DNA from: Chlorobiaceae bacterium
GTDB lineage: Bacteria; Bacteroidota; Chlorobiia; Chlorobiales; Chlorobiaceae
DNA: 50,184 nt
Reading direction: 5' to 3'
NCBI GenBank assembly: GCA_013334335.1
Contig: JAAXXR010000010.1
Location: 1-50,184, forward strand
The position numbers and the translations under genes were made by a program. Position 1 is the first letter of the stretch; each line of letters starts with the position of its first letter. The notes beneath the pieces are model-generated. The model saw only the letters and a program-made list of their open reading frames with translations. It had not been told where the DNA came from and searched no databases. Shown here piece by piece: positions 20,338 to 29,170 of the stretch.

Positions 20338-20537
20338 ATAAAAGAGGATCCGGGAGATATTTTTCCTAAAAAAATTAGGGCCTCTTGTGCGGGTACGAAT
20401 GAATTCGTTGAAAGGTCGTTGCTATTTGCAATCAAGAATGTAACTTAATAATGTGTGTCTCTCAACTGGTTTCTTGCGCCTGCCTGCGCGTCGAGCCGGT
20501 ACCCCTCACCGGAATCCCTGAGTAAATTCGAGTTGTC

Positions 20538-20732
20538 ATGAAGGAGTATTGTCAGAAATTTTCGATTGAACAGGACGGCGAACCGTCAGAAAGCCGACGG
20601 AACGAACCGGATCCGGCGCTTCCGCAACGCCCGGTCGCCCAGGACCTCCGGTTTGTCGTCAAGGAGTCGTTAAACCTGGGGCTCCGGTTCATAACCGAGA
20701 TCGAGCAGATGCTCAAAAAGATCACGGAGTGA
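20538..20732 (+). CDS. Small hypothetical protein, helical C terminus
   Basis: I do not recognise this 64-residue reading frame. It has a polar, proline-rich N-terminal half and an amphipathic helix at about residues 40-64 (KESLNLGLRFITEIEQMLKK). Ribosome binding signals are weak. The length and the helical composition, distinct from random translation, make it plausible, but it may not be real. It lies between the Lrp gene (divergent) and crtQ (179 bp downstream). Confidence 0.4.
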   Translation: MKEYCQKFSIEQDGEPSESRRNEPDPALPQRPVAQDLRFVVKESLNLGLRFITEIEQMLKKITE

Positions 20733-20911
20733 TCGCTGCCAGCATGAACGGCTGCTTCCGGTGAATGCCACTCCTTGTGGAATGGAGGCATCGGATCCGT
20801 TGCCGGAGCTGTTTCCTCCGCTTGTTCCCTTCGGCACCAGCAGTGAACGCCGAAGATTTTCCATTGTAGTCGTCAAACGATCTTCACCCATAACGAACAA
20901 TACCAAGAACG

Positions 20912-22300
20912 TTGAAAGTAGCACTATTCGGGGCTGGAGTCGCCGGCCTCAGCGCAGCCATAGAGCTGCTTGACCGCGGCCATACGGTCGAAATTTATGA
21001 GAAACGCAAGGTACTGGGCGGCAAGGTCTCGGTCTGGAAGGACAGTGACGGTGATTCCGTCGAGTCCGGCCTGCATATCGTCTTCGGCGGTTATGCCCAG
21101 CTTCAGGAGTACCTCTCGAGAATCGGGGCGGCAGACAACTTCCAGTGGAAAGAGCACGCCCTGATCTACGCGGAACCGGACGGTCGACAATCCTTCTTCA
21201 GGAAAGCCAACCTCCCGAGCCCCTGGGCGGAGGTGGTCGGAGGCCTCCAGGCCGACTTCCTGACCATGTGGGACAAGATCTCGCTGATCAAGGGCCTCTT
21301 CCCTGCCCTGGCCGGCGACGAGGAGTACTTCAGGAGCCAGGACCACATGACCTATTCCGAATGGCATCGCCTGCACGGCGCTTCGGAACACTCCCTCGAG
21401 AAGCTCTGGAAGGCCATCGCCCTGGCCATGAATTTCATCGAACCGAACGTGATCAGCGCCAGGCCGATGATCACGATCTTCAAGTACTTCGGCACCAACT
21501 ACGAAGCCACCAAATTCGGATTCTTCCGAAAAAACCCCGGGGAGTCGATGATTGAACCGATGCGCCACTATATCCAGAAGAAGGGTGGACGGATCTTCAT
21601 CGACGCTCCGCTCAGCCGTTTCGAGCTGAACGAAGACGAGACCGTCAGGTGCGCCGTGCTCCGTGACGGTCACAAGATCGAGGCCGATGCGTATATTTCT
21701 GCCCTGCCGGTGCACAACGTCAGAAAAGTGGTGCCGAACGAATGGCTCCGGCACGACTATTTCCGGAACCTGCACGAATTTGTCGGCAGCCCGGTAGCCA
21801 ACTGCCAGCTCTGGTTCGACCGGAAGATCACCGATACGGACAACCTGATGTTCTCGCAGGGAACCATCTTCGCCACCTTCGCCGACGTTTCGATCACCTG
21901 TCCCGAAGACTTTCAGGCGGGAACCGGCTCGGCCACCGGCGGCAGCGTGATGAGCCTCGTGCTCGCACCCGCCCATCAGCTCATGGATCTTCCGAACGAG
22001 ACGATCATCTCGATGGTGATGAAGGATATCCACGACCGTTTCCCGAAATCGAGGGATGCGAAGCTGCTGAAATCGACCCTCGTCAAGATACCCCAGTCAG
22101 TGTACAAGGCGGTGCCAGACGTGGACAAGTTCCGGCCCGACCAGGTCAGCCCGATCAGCAACTTCTACCTTGCCGGTGACTACACGGACCAGAAATATCT
22201 CGCCTCGATGGAAGGGGCCGCACTGAGCGGCAGGCAGGTCGCCGAAAAAGTACACGCGCGCCTCTCCCCTTCTGCGGCAGCAACCATGAACCGACACTGA
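20912..22300 (+). CDS. crtQ: Zeta-carotene desaturase, plant/cyanobacterial type
   Basis: The 462-residue flavoprotein introduces double bonds into zeta-carotene on the way to lycopene and chlorobactene. It starts with an FAD fold, GAGVAGLSAAIELLDRGHTV near residue 8, followed by the LGGKVSVWKD element near 36. The C-terminal FAD contact is NFYLAGDYTDQKYLASMEGAALSGRQVAE near 420. Together with GLHIVFGGY this fits the plant-type phytoene/zeta-carotene desaturase family used by green sulfur bacteria rather than bacterial CrtI. CrtP-type desaturases are close relatives, so the exact step is from overall resemblance. The start is TTG at the conserved MKVALFGAG position. The arsS gene follows 4 bp after the stop. 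Confidence 0.85.
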   Translation: MKVALFGAGVAGLSAAIELLDRGHTVEIYEKRKVLGGKVSVWKDSDGDSVESGLHIVFGGYAQLQEYLSRIGAADNFQWKEHALIYAEPDGRQSFFRKANLPSPWAEVVGGLQADFLTMWDKISLIKGLFPALAGDEEYFRSQDHMTYSEWHRLHGASEHSLEKLWKAIALAMNFIEPNVISARPMITIFKYFGTNYEATKFGFFRKNPGESMIEPMRHYIQKKGGRIFIDAPLSRFELNEDETVRCAVLRDGHKIEADAYISALPVHNVRKVVPNEWLRHDYFRNLHEFVGSPVANCQLWFDRKITDTDNLMFSQGTIFATFADVSITCPEDFQAGTGSATGGSVMSLVLAPAHQLMDLPNETIISMVMKDIHDRFPKSRDAKLLKSTLVKIPQSVYKAVPDVDKFRPDQVSPISNFYLAGDYTDQKYLASMEGAALSGRQVAEKVHARLSPSAAATMNRH

Positions 22301-22304
22301 ATCG

Positions 22305-23342
22305 ATGACACCACAAACCGGCTCCTGCCTGCCTGGCGCAGGTTCAGTACCGCACTCCCTGCGCGAGGAGTGCTTCACGCCAACGTTCGAGGCCGCCCTC
22401 GCCAGCCATGGGGTGAGCCCGCTTTACGCGACAGGCGTCGGAATCCTGCAGGTCAACACCGGATACCGCTGCAACCTGCGCTGCACCCACTGCCATGTGG
22501 ACGCCCATCCGGAACGCACCGAGGTGATGAGCCGTCAAACCATGAACCAGTGCGTCGAGGTGCTGAAGTCGAACCCGATCCGGACGCTCGATATCACCGG
22601 AGGCGCACCGGAGATGAATCCCGATTTCAGGTGGTTCGTCGAAACTGCGAGGAGCGCCAGTCCGGATCTGGAAATTCTGGTCAGAAGCAACCTCACGCTG
22701 CTCGCCGCTGACAACGCGTTCCGCGACATCCCGGAATTTCTCAGGGAACACCGCGTGAACCTTGTTGCCTCCTTGCCCTGCTACACCAGGGAAATCGTCA
22801 ACCGGCAGCGCGGCGACGGGGTTTTCGAACGTTCGATCGAAGCCCTGAAAAAGTTCAACGCTCTCGGTTACGGCTTCCCTGACAGCCCGCTGGAACTGAA
22901 CCTCGTCTACAATCCGACAGGCCCATGCCTTCCAGGATGCCAGCATCAGCTTGAAGAGGAGTACCGCAAGCAGCTCGACCAACAGTTCGGCATCCGTTTC
23001 ACGCGACTCTACACGATCACCAACATGCCGATCAACCGCTTTCGCCAGTCCCTCATCGACGCTGGCGGTTACTGCTCATACATGGAGTTGCTTGCGGCGA
23101 ACTTCAACCCGGCGGCCGCAGGTGCGGTCATGTGCCTCGACACGATCTCCGTACGCTGGGACGGCAAGCTCTTCGACTGTGATTTCAACCAGATGCTCGA
23201 CCTGCCGGTCAACCCCTCGGCACCGCTCCACATCGGCGAGTTCGACCGGGCAAGGCTGATCGGCCGAAGGATATCCACCGGCCAGCACTGCTTCGGCTGC
23301 ACTGCCGGGGCAGGTTCGAGCTGCCAGGGCAGCCTGCTGTGA
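22305..23342 (+). CDS. arsS: Arsenosugar biosynthesis radical SAM protein ArsS-type
   Basis: The 345-residue radical SAM enzyme has its cluster cysteines at C56, C60 and C63 (CNLRCTHCHVD). The protein ends in a Cys-rich region, CFGCTAGAGSSCQGSLL, characteristic of the ArsS family. Some relatives carry selenocysteine there; this one has cysteine and a normal TGA stop after LL. ArsS-type enzymes act in arsenosugar formation on a dimethylarsenic-derived substrate. The next two genes are both of the families that accompany it (TIGR04282 and TIGR04283). Start ATG 22305, 4 bp after crtQ. Confidence 0.85.
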   Translation: MTPQTGSCLPGAGSVPHSLREECFTPTFEAALASHGVSPLYATGVGILQVNTGYRCNLRCTHCHVDAHPERTEVMSRQTMNQCVEVLKSNPIRTLDITGGAPEMNPDFRWFVETARSASPDLEILVRSNLTLLAADNAFRDIPEFLREHRVNLVASLPCYTREIVNRQRGDGVFERSIEALKKFNALGYGFPDSPLELNLVYNPTGPCLPGCQHQLEEEYRKQLDQQFGIRFTRLYTITNMPINRFRQSLIDAGGYCSYMELLAANFNPAAAGAVMCLDTISVRWDGKLFDCDFNQMLDLPVNPSAPLHIGEFDRARLIGRRISTGQHCFGCTAGAGSSCQGSLL

Positions 23343-23950
23343 AGATCCGGGATGAACGGTTGCTGGTCGTTTTCTCGAAAAACCCCGTGGCCGGCCGGGT
23401 GAAAACGCGCCTTGCGGCATCCATCGGCGATCGTGATGCCCTGGAGGTCTATGAAGCGCTCCGCGGCATCACCGAACGCGAAAGCGCGAGAGCCGATTGC
23501 ACGAGGATCGTCTTCTATTCGGATTTCGTTCCGGAAACCGACCTTTTCCTCGCCAACGGCTCGCAGGGGCTCCTGCAGGAGGGCACCGACCTTGGCGAAC
23601 GAATGCACCGGGCATTTCTTGAAGGGTTCAGGCTCGGGTTCCGTCATGTGGCGCTGATCGGCACCGACTGCCCGGAGCTCTCCGCATTGCTCATCAACCG
23701 CGCTTTCGACACCCTGTCGGATTGCGAGGCGGTGCTGGGCCCGGCCCGTGACGGGGGATTTTACCTCGTCGGCCTCAACCGGCCGATGCCGTCCCTCTTT
23801 CTCCGGAGGAGGTGGAGTACCCCAGAGGTATTGCAGGAATCCCTGACGATCTTCAGGGAACACGGAACAGCATACAGCCTGCTTCCGGCACTTTCGGACA
23901 TCGACACCATTGAAGACCTCGAGGAGAGCGGACTGTGGCGACCGAGCTGA
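23339..23950 (+). CDS. TIGR04282-type glycosyltransferase (arsenosugar cluster)
   Basis: The 203-residue product belongs to the DUF2064 / TIGR04282 glycosyltransferase-like group. Typical elements are FSKNPVAGRVKTRLA near residue 12, the GTDCPEL stretch near residue 103, and the GPARDGGFYLVGL loop near 125. The GTG start overlaps the TGA of arsS (GTGA), which implies translational coupling. The family's donor and acceptor are not firmly known, and arsenosugar assignment comes from the neighbours. Confidence 0.85.
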   Translation: MKIRDERLLVVFSKNPVAGRVKTRLAASIGDRDALEVYEALRGITERESARADCTRIVFYSDFVPETDLFLANGSQGLLQEGTDLGERMHRAFLEGFRLGFRHVALIGTDCPELSALLINRAFDTLSDCEAVLGPARDGGFYLVGLNRPMPSLFLRRRWSTPEVLQESLTIFREHGTAYSLLPALSDIDTIEDLEESGLWRPS

Positions 23951-24624
23951 CCATCGTCATCCCGGCATGGAACGAAGAGCGCATCATTGCGCACACGCTG
24001 CAGCGGGTCTGCGACGCCATTGCCCCACGGAGCGATGTCGAAATCGTCGTCAGCGTCTCCGGCGACGACCGGACCGCACAGATCGCCAGCGGGTTCCCCG
24101 TCGTCGTCTGCAGATCCGGGAAGGGGCGTTCCAGCCAGATGAACGCCGGAGCGGCAAGGGGCTCGGGAGGCGTGCTCTTCTTCCTGCACGCCGACACCAT
24201 CCCTCCGGAGGGATTCTGCGACGTGATCCTCAAGGCGGTGCGCGATGGCGCTTCGGCCGGATGCTTCAGGATGGTGTTCGATGATCCGCACTGGATCATG
24301 CAGCTGTACGGATGGTTCACGCAGTTTCCTTTTCAGGTCTGCCGGGGAGGCGACCAGTCACTGTTCATCACCAGGGAGCTCTTCGCCCGTATCGGAGGTT
24401 TCGACGAGTCGATGCAGGTGATGGAGGATATCGAAATCATCGAACGCATCCAGCGTCACACGCAGTTCCGGATTCTCGACAACGAGGTCGTGACCTCGTC
24501 GAGGAAGTATCAGGAAAACGGGATGCTCAGGCTCCAGGGAATCTTCGGAATGATCCACCTGATGTATGCGTTGGGCTTCAGCCAGGAAGACATCCGGCAG
24601 TTTTACCGGGACATGATCTCCTGA
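23935..24624 (+). CDS. TIGR04283-type family 2 glycosyltransferase (arsenosugar cluster)
   Basis: The 229-residue GT-A fold protein starts with LTIVIPAWNEERII, then shows the metal-binding DxD-like LHADTIPPEGF near residue 81 and GGFDESMQVMEDIEIIERI near 153. This matches the TIGR04283 group that accompanies ArsS. It starts at a GTG inside the end of the TIGR04282 gene (16-bp overlap), so the three genes are one translation unit behind crtQ. No transmembrane segment is obvious. Confidence 0.85.
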   Translation: MATELTIVIPAWNEERIIAHTLQRVCDAIAPRSDVEIVVSVSGDDRTAQIASGFPVVVCRSGKGRSSQMNAGAARGSGGVLFFLHADTIPPEGFCDVILKAVRDGASAGCFRMVFDDPHWIMQLYGWFTQFPFQVCRGGDQSLFITRELFARIGGFDESMQVMEDIEIIERIQRHTQFRILDNEVVTSSRKYQENGMLRLQGIFGMIHLMYALGFSQEDIRQFYRDMIS

Positions 24625-24781
24625 CAACGAATTTTTACCCCAAGCACGCATCATACAGGTCGTTACGATTGTTAGCGATGCCCATTATTATTTTTTATAT
24701 TTGAAAATACAGTCTCCCGAACCGGGACCCTCCCTGCGGGGCGCAAGAATTCTGACAATTATCCTTTAAATACCGCGAATC

Positions 24782-25375
24782 ATGGCAACTGAAGAACTCA
24801 ACAAGCCTGCGGCCGCGCCGAAAACGGCAGATCAGGCAAGCAACGCCGGTAACGGCGACATGGCACATCTCATCGGCAACGTCGGTATCCTGATCGACTC
24901 GGCGGTCGAATCGATGCAGGGCGTTATCAGCTCGGTGAGCTCGGCAACCGGACAGCTCATCGAAGGCGTGACGACGACGATCAACTCCGAACCCGTCAAG
25001 GAGATGCTGCAGAACGTCAACAACGCAACCGGGCAGATTATCGAAGGCGTCACGGCAACCCTGAAATCCGACCAGGTCCAGCAGTCGTTCCAGGGACTCG
25101 GCAAATTCTGGGAAGGCCTGATATCGAACCTGAACGATACGGTCAACTCCGGCCAGGTCAAGAACCTTTTCGAAAATGTCAGCACCGGCATGAGCCAGCT
25201 GATCGGCAACGTCTTCTCATCGGCCATGCCGCCCGCATTCATGCCGTCGGGCGAAGACAAGAAAAAGAACATTCAGCAGATCCATTTCAACAGCCAGAAA
25301 GAGAGTGCAGTTCCGGCGAAGGTCGAAGCTCCGGCGGCCGCAGCGAAAGCGCCAACCGGGCCCGCTGCCCAATAA
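24782..25375 (+). CDS. Candidate chlorosome envelope protein (CsmC/CsmD/CsmH-like), repeat-rich
   Basis: The 197-residue product is built mainly from a 27-residue repeat. The copies begin ATGQLIEGV, ATGQIIEGV and FWEGLISNL and end NVNN, GLGK and NVST, with a partial fourth copy (GMSQLIGNV). Before them lies GNVGILIDSAVESMQGVISSV. The tail is Ala/Pro/Lys-rich and there is no signal peptide. Amphipathic, small, Thr/Ser/Val-rich proteins like this form the chlorosome envelope, and a green sulfur setting makes that the first guess, though a phasin-like role is possible. Exact csm letter cannot be assigned. A hairpin after the stop may end or stabilise the message. Confidence 0.55.
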   Translation: MATEELNKPAAAPKTADQASNAGNGDMAHLIGNVGILIDSAVESMQGVISSVSSATGQLIEGVTTTINSEPVKEMLQNVNNATGQIIEGVTATLKSDQVQQSFQGLGKFWEGLISNLNDTVNSGQVKNLFENVSTGMSQLIGNVFSSAMPPAFMPSGEDKKKNIQQIHFNSQKESAVPAKVEAPAAAAKAPTGPAAQ

Positions 25376-25401
25376 GCTCACGAAGCCGGGTTTGATTTCA
25401 C

Positions 25402-25441
25402 CGAGCGGACCACGCGCCGGAACGGGGTTGTGGTCCGCTCG
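25402..25441. terminator. Stable stem-loop after candidate chlorosome gene
   Basis: A perfect 12-base stem (CGAGCGGACCAC with its complement) encloses a 16-base loop. It lies 26 bp after the stop of the repeat protein. No T-run follows, so it may be an mRNA-stabilising 3' structure rather than a true intrinsic terminator. Confidence 0.5.
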
Positions 25442-25458
25442 ATGAACGTGCAGTCCGC

Positions 25459-26955
25459 ATGCGGCATGCCGGCAACATGAAAAGCCCTGAAACATCGAGA
25501 TTCATCATTTTGAAGCCTGAAGAAACACACGCCGGACAAGACAAAAACGCCAGCAGCAAACTTGTGCTGATTGCCGATGACGACAGCTCGTCGCGCAAAC
25601 TGCTTGGGCATTTTATCTCCAAAATGGGTTACAACACCCAGTTCGCCGAAGATGGAGAGATCTGTATCGAGCTCATCAACAAGAGTCCCGTTGACATCCT
25701 GCTGCTTGACATCAACATGCCGAAAAAAGACGGCTTCGATGTGATGAGCTACCTTGCCGAACGGAATATCAGAATCCCGGTCATCATGGTAACGGCATCG
25801 AACGAGATTCCTCTTGCCGTCCGGTGCATCAAGATGGGTGCTTATGAATACCTGACCAAGCCCCTCGACATCGAGCGGTTGAGGATCGTGTTCAGGAACG
25901 CCATCAAGGAGACCGTACTCCAGAACGAGGTGCAGCAGCTCAAGAAAGAGCTTCGCACCAAAGAGGTGTTCCGTCATATCATCGGCAAGAGCGGTGCGAT
26001 CAAACGGGCCATGGAACAGGCCATGCAGGTCATGGAGACCGACCTGAACGTCCTGCTGCTCGGAGAGAGCGGTACCGGCAAGGAGCTTTTCGCCCAGGCA
26101 ATCCACCAGGGCAGCCGGCGCAAGACCGGCCCCTTCGTCTCGATCAACTGCGCAGCCATATCCAGTGAACTGGCAGACAGCCTGCTGTTCGGCCACAAGA
26201 AAGGCGCATTCACCGGTGCGAACAGCGACCACGTCGGATTTTTCGAACAGGCTGACGGTGGCACCATTTTTCTGGACGAAATCGGGGACATGACATCCGA
26301 AATCCAGGCAAAGGTGCTTCGCGTGCTCCAGGAGAGGCAAATCCGGAGGGTCGGGGAGAAATCGGAACGTTCGGTTGACTTCCGGGTCATCTCAGCCACC
26401 AACCAGAATTTCGCCAGAGCCATCGACAACAATACGTTCCGGGAGGACCTCTATTACCGGCTCGAGGAGTTTCCGATCGGCATCCCCCCACTGCGGGAAC
26501 GCAAGGAGGACATCACGATACTTGCCAGCTATTTCCTCGACCAGTTCTGCAGCGCCAACAACCTTGGCGCCATGCAGATCAGCGAAAACACCCTGTCGAA
26601 CCTCGGCGATTATCACTGGCCAGGTAACGTCCGTGAGCTCAAGAACGCCGTCCAGCGAGCAGCCGTAACTTCGAGAGGACAGGTGATCGAAAAACTGGTC
26701 TCCTCGCTGCAAACCTCCCGTCAGGCCTCTGTCCCACAGGAACCGTCGAAACCTGTCGACCAGGGTGCCCCGGATGTGCAGGAAGAGCCGGTCGCTCGTC
26801 CGGACAGCACATTCACCATGGACGAGCTGGAGAAAGCCGCGGTGCAGAAAGCATTTTCCAACGCTCATGGCAACGCATCCAAAGCGGCTGAAAGCCTCGG
26901 AATAAGCCGCGCGACCTTTTACAGAAAGCTCAAGAGGTACGGCATCTCGGAATAA
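25459..26955 (+). CDS. Sigma-54-dependent response regulator (NtrC family)
   Basis: The 498-residue product has a receiver domain (about 33-150, phospho-acceptor Asp84) and an AAA+ core. The core shows Walker A GESGTGKE at 202, GAFTGA at 249-254 and Walker B GGTIFLDEIGD at 267. A Fis-type helix-turn-helix (about 460-497) ends the protein. GAFTGA contacts sigma-54, so this is an activator of sigma-54 promoters. ATG 25477 is an alternative start. No kinase is adjacent; orphan kinases in the window (4384-6858, 33960-36362) are possible partners but unproven. The downstream chaperone-like gene could be a target. Confidence 0.93.
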   Translation: MRHAGNMKSPETSRFIILKPEETHAGQDKNASSKLVLIADDDSSSRKLLGHFISKMGYNTQFAEDGEICIELINKSPVDILLLDINMPKKDGFDVMSYLAERNIRIPVIMVTASNEIPLAVRCIKMGAYEYLTKPLDIERLRIVFRNAIKETVLQNEVQQLKKELRTKEVFRHIIGKSGAIKRAMEQAMQVMETDLNVLLLGESGTGKELFAQAIHQGSRRKTGPFVSINCAAISSELADSLLFGHKKGAFTGANSDHVGFFEQADGGTIFLDEIGDMTSEIQAKVLRVLQERQIRRVGEKSERSVDFRVISATNQNFARAIDNNTFREDLYYRLEEFPIGIPPLRERKEDITILASYFLDQFCSANNLGAMQISENTLSNLGDYHWPGNVRELKNAVQRAAVTSRGQVIEKLVSSLQTSRQASVPQEPSKPVDQGAPDVQEEPVARPDSTFTMDELEKAAVQKAFSNAHGNASKAAESLGISRATFYRKLKRYGISE

Positions 26956-27008
26956 CCCCGGATTGCCCCGGAACCACAGGAAGGTTTTTTCACGAACTGA
27001 GGGGACAA

Positions 27009-27038
27009 ATGACAATTCGAGCTAGCAACAAACCGTGA
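27009..27038 (+). CDS. Possible 9-codon leader ORF coupled to chaperone-like gene
   Basis: The reading frame ATG-ACA-ATT...CCG-TGA follows a GAGGGG element and ends with its TGA overlapping the GTG start of the next gene (GTGA). It could couple translation of the downstream gene, whose own start has no other good ribosome binding site. The peptide may have no function. Seen only as sequence layout. Confidence 0.3.
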   Translation: MTIRASNKP

Positions 27039-27880
27039 ACGACAATTTTTCAGACATACCTCACTCCACGGGTGCATTCCGCCTGGCCAGGACGATCATC
27101 CTGCTTTTCTGCATGATGCTTGCGGCCCGGCATGGCATGGCAAACATCGTCGTCATCGGAGACCTTGTCCGTGACTATACCCTGAAGCCGGGCCAGACCC
27201 ACGAAGCCTTCATCGAGCTTGAAAACCGGAACCCGGTCGCCAGACAGGTTCGCGTCTACCAGTCCGACTATAAATACCTGGCCAACGGAGAGAGCTTTTT
27301 CCCGGCCCCCAACACCATGGAGCGCACCAATGCCGGATGGATCACCTTCAGCCCCAAAACACTGACCATCCCGCCGATGCAGAAAGCGATGATCCGGTAT
27401 CTGATCAGAACACCCAGAGACCCGGATTACATCGGCACCTTCTGGAGCATCATCATGATCCAGGAGATGCAGGATCGGACTCCTGGAAACCGTTACGGTG
27501 TCCAGATCGTCACCCAACTGCACAATACGGGTAAAATCGGGCTTGAGTTCACCTCGGCAACCGTAGTGAACAAATCCGGACAGAGGATACTGACGGTGGA
27601 TATCGAAAACCGCGGGAACAGGATGGCGCGGCCGGAGATGTGGCTGGAGGTTTACAACAACGCGGGCCAGAAAGTTGGCAGGTTCGTCAGCGGCCAGCAC
27701 GCGGTTCTTCCCGGTTGCGGCATCCGCCGGGAGATCGACATCTCCTCCCTGCCGAAGGGATCGTACAACTCCCTCTTCATCGCCGATTGTGGCGGCAAGG
27801 ATGTCTACGGACTTGAAATCAAGCTCGTGCTTGAAGGCGAAACCGACGCAAAACCGGCTCCCCCCCCCGTCAAGAACTGA
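27035..27880 (+). CDS. Periplasmic chaperone-like Ig-fold protein
   Basis: The 281-residue product has a hydrophobic signal segment at about residues 18-36 and two Ig-like domains resembling fimbrial or DUF916-type periplasmic chaperones. Features include LKPGQTHEAFIELENRNP near residue 50, the strand WITFSPKTLTIPPMQKAMIRYLIRTP near 102, and a second domain starting near 175. No pilin or usher gene is nearby, so the client is unknown. The GTG start overlaps a 9-codon ORF. It follows the sigma-54 regulator by 79 bp. Confidence 0.6.
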   Translation: MNDNFSDIPHSTGAFRLARTIILLFCMMLAARHGMANIVVIGDLVRDYTLKPGQTHEAFIELENRNPVARQVRVYQSDYKYLANGESFFPAPNTMERTNAGWITFSPKTLTIPPMQKAMIRYLIRTPRDPDYIGTFWSIIMIQEMQDRTPGNRYGVQIVTQLHNTGKIGLEFTSATVVNKSGQRILTVDIENRGNRMARPEMWLEVYNNAGQKVGRFVSGQHAVLPGCGIRREIDISSLPKGSYNSLFIADCGGKDVYGLEIKLVLEGETDAKPAPPPVKN

Positions 27881-27904
27881 TTGCCGGAGCCGTGCCACGC
27901 TGGC

Positions 27905-28342
27905 TTAGATGCCGGTGTGGCCGAAACCGCCCGCTCCCCGCAGGGTCTCCGATAATGCCCCTACCTCTTCGAACTCCACCCTGTCGACCCTCGACACCAC
28001 CATCTGGGCTATCCGGTCGCCGTGACAGACCGTGAACGGCTCCCGCCCGTAATTGATCAGGATCACCTTCACCTCGCCCCGGTAATCGGCGTCGATCGTC
28101 GCCGGCGAATTTGGCAGTGAGATCAGGTGGCGAAGGGCAAGGCCGCTGCGAGGCCGCAACTGGGCTTCATAACCGTCCGGAAGCTCGATCGAGAACCCGG
28201 CAGGCACCAGGGCCGTCGTCAACGGCTCCACCGTCAGCGGCGCATCGAGGCAGGCCGATACATCCATACCGGCGGCATGGGCGGTTGCGTAAGCAGGCAG
28301 GAGAGCCTTTTGATTCAGTCGAACTATTTTTACCTTTATCAT
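27905..28342 (-). CDS. dut: dUTP diphosphatase
   Basis: The 145-residue trimeric dUTPase removes dUTP and supplies dUMP. All five motifs can be seen: AAGMDVSA near residue 22, PRSGLA near 66, the uracil-binding region [20 protein letters not shown] near 78-97, GDRIAQMVV near 106, and the C-terminal [10 protein letters not shown] that closes over the active site. The ATG at 28342 gives the expected family length. It is convergent with the chaperone-like gene (24 bp between stops) and divergent from bshB1. Confidence 0.95.
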   Translation of the reverse strand: MIKVKIVRLNQKALLPAYATAHAAGMDVSACLDAPLTVEPLTTALVPAGFSIELPDGYEAQLRPRSGLALRHLISLPNSPATIDADYRGEVKVILINYGREPFTVCHGDRIAQMVVSRVDRVEFEEVGALSETLRGAGGFGHTGI

Positions 28343-28396
28343 CTGTATGCATCCCTGGTTATGTTCTGAAGCCCAATAATACAAAAAACCCCTGAT

Positions 28397-29140
28397 TTGG
28401 ACCCTCTCGACAACGTCTACGCCCTTGCGTTCGGCGCTCATCCCGACGATGTGGAGCTCTCCTGCGGCGCCACGCTCCTGAAAATCATCGCCGAAGGGCA
28501 CCGGGTGGCAGTCTGTGACCTCACCTCGGGCGAGATGGGCACGCTCGGTACGCCGGAAACCCGGAGGGAAGAGGCGTTGCGGGCAAAAGAGCTCATGGGG
28601 TACTTTGCCAGGGAGATCCTCGACCTGGGCGATGCTGAACTCTATTATACACCCGAGAACCTCCGCAAGATCATCCGTATCGTCAGGAAATACCGGCCCG
28701 ATACCGTCTTCTGCAACCCCCCCGAAGAGCGCCATCCCGACCACACCAAGGCGTCACGGCTGGTTCAGGACGCCTGCTTCTACGCGGGTCTGCAACGCAT
28801 CGAAACCTCACTTGACGGCAAGGCGCAGCATCCTCACCGGCCACGCCACCTGCTCCACTACATACAGTTCAGGCAACTCGAACCGGACATCATCGTAGAC
28901 GTCTCCTCGACCTTCGAACGTTCGAGAACCGGGGTCATGGCTTTCGGTTCGCAGTTCTACAAGGAGAACCGAACCGGCGAGCCAACCACCATGATCAACA
29001 GAAAGGAGTTCCTCACCGGGCTGGAAGCGCGTGCCCACTCCCTCGGGGAGCAGATCGGAGCGCGATACGGCGAAGGATTCCTGCTTTCCGGCGCGCTCGC
29101 TGTGCACAATTTTTCGGGAATGTTCGCCCCGGCATCCTGA
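28397..29140 (+). CDS. bshB1: Bacillithiol biosynthesis deacetylase BshB1
   Basis: The 247-residue zinc enzyme removes the acetyl group from GlcNAc-malate in bacillithiol synthesis. [15 protein letters not shown] near residue 13 carries two zinc ligands (HPDD) and HPDH near residue 115 the third. The C-terminal part fits the PIG-L/LmbE family's BshB1 branch. Green sulfur bacteria make N-methyl-bacillithiol, in line with this. The start is TTG just before the conserved N terminus; no ATG fits. No bshA or bshC is in the window. Confidence 0.9.
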   Translation: MDPLDNVYALAFGAHPDDVELSCGATLLKIIAEGHRVAVCDLTSGEMGTLGTPETRREEALRAKELMGYFAREILDLGDAELYYTPENLRKIIRIVRKYRPDTVFCNPPEERHPDHTKASRLVQDACFYAGLQRIETSLDGKAQHPHRPRHLLHYIQFRQLEPDIIVDVSSTFERSRTGVMAFGSQFYKENRTGEPTTMINRKEFLTGLEARAHSLGEQIGARYGEGFLLSGALAVHNFSGMFAPAS

Positions 29141-29170
29141 CAGTCCGGGAAACCGGCAACCCACGACGAC

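Noticed and set aside
23300-23342. Selenocysteine in the ArsS C terminus
   Set aside because: The GSSC motif has a normal TGC cysteine and the final TGA is followed by the overlapping next gene; no need for readthrough.
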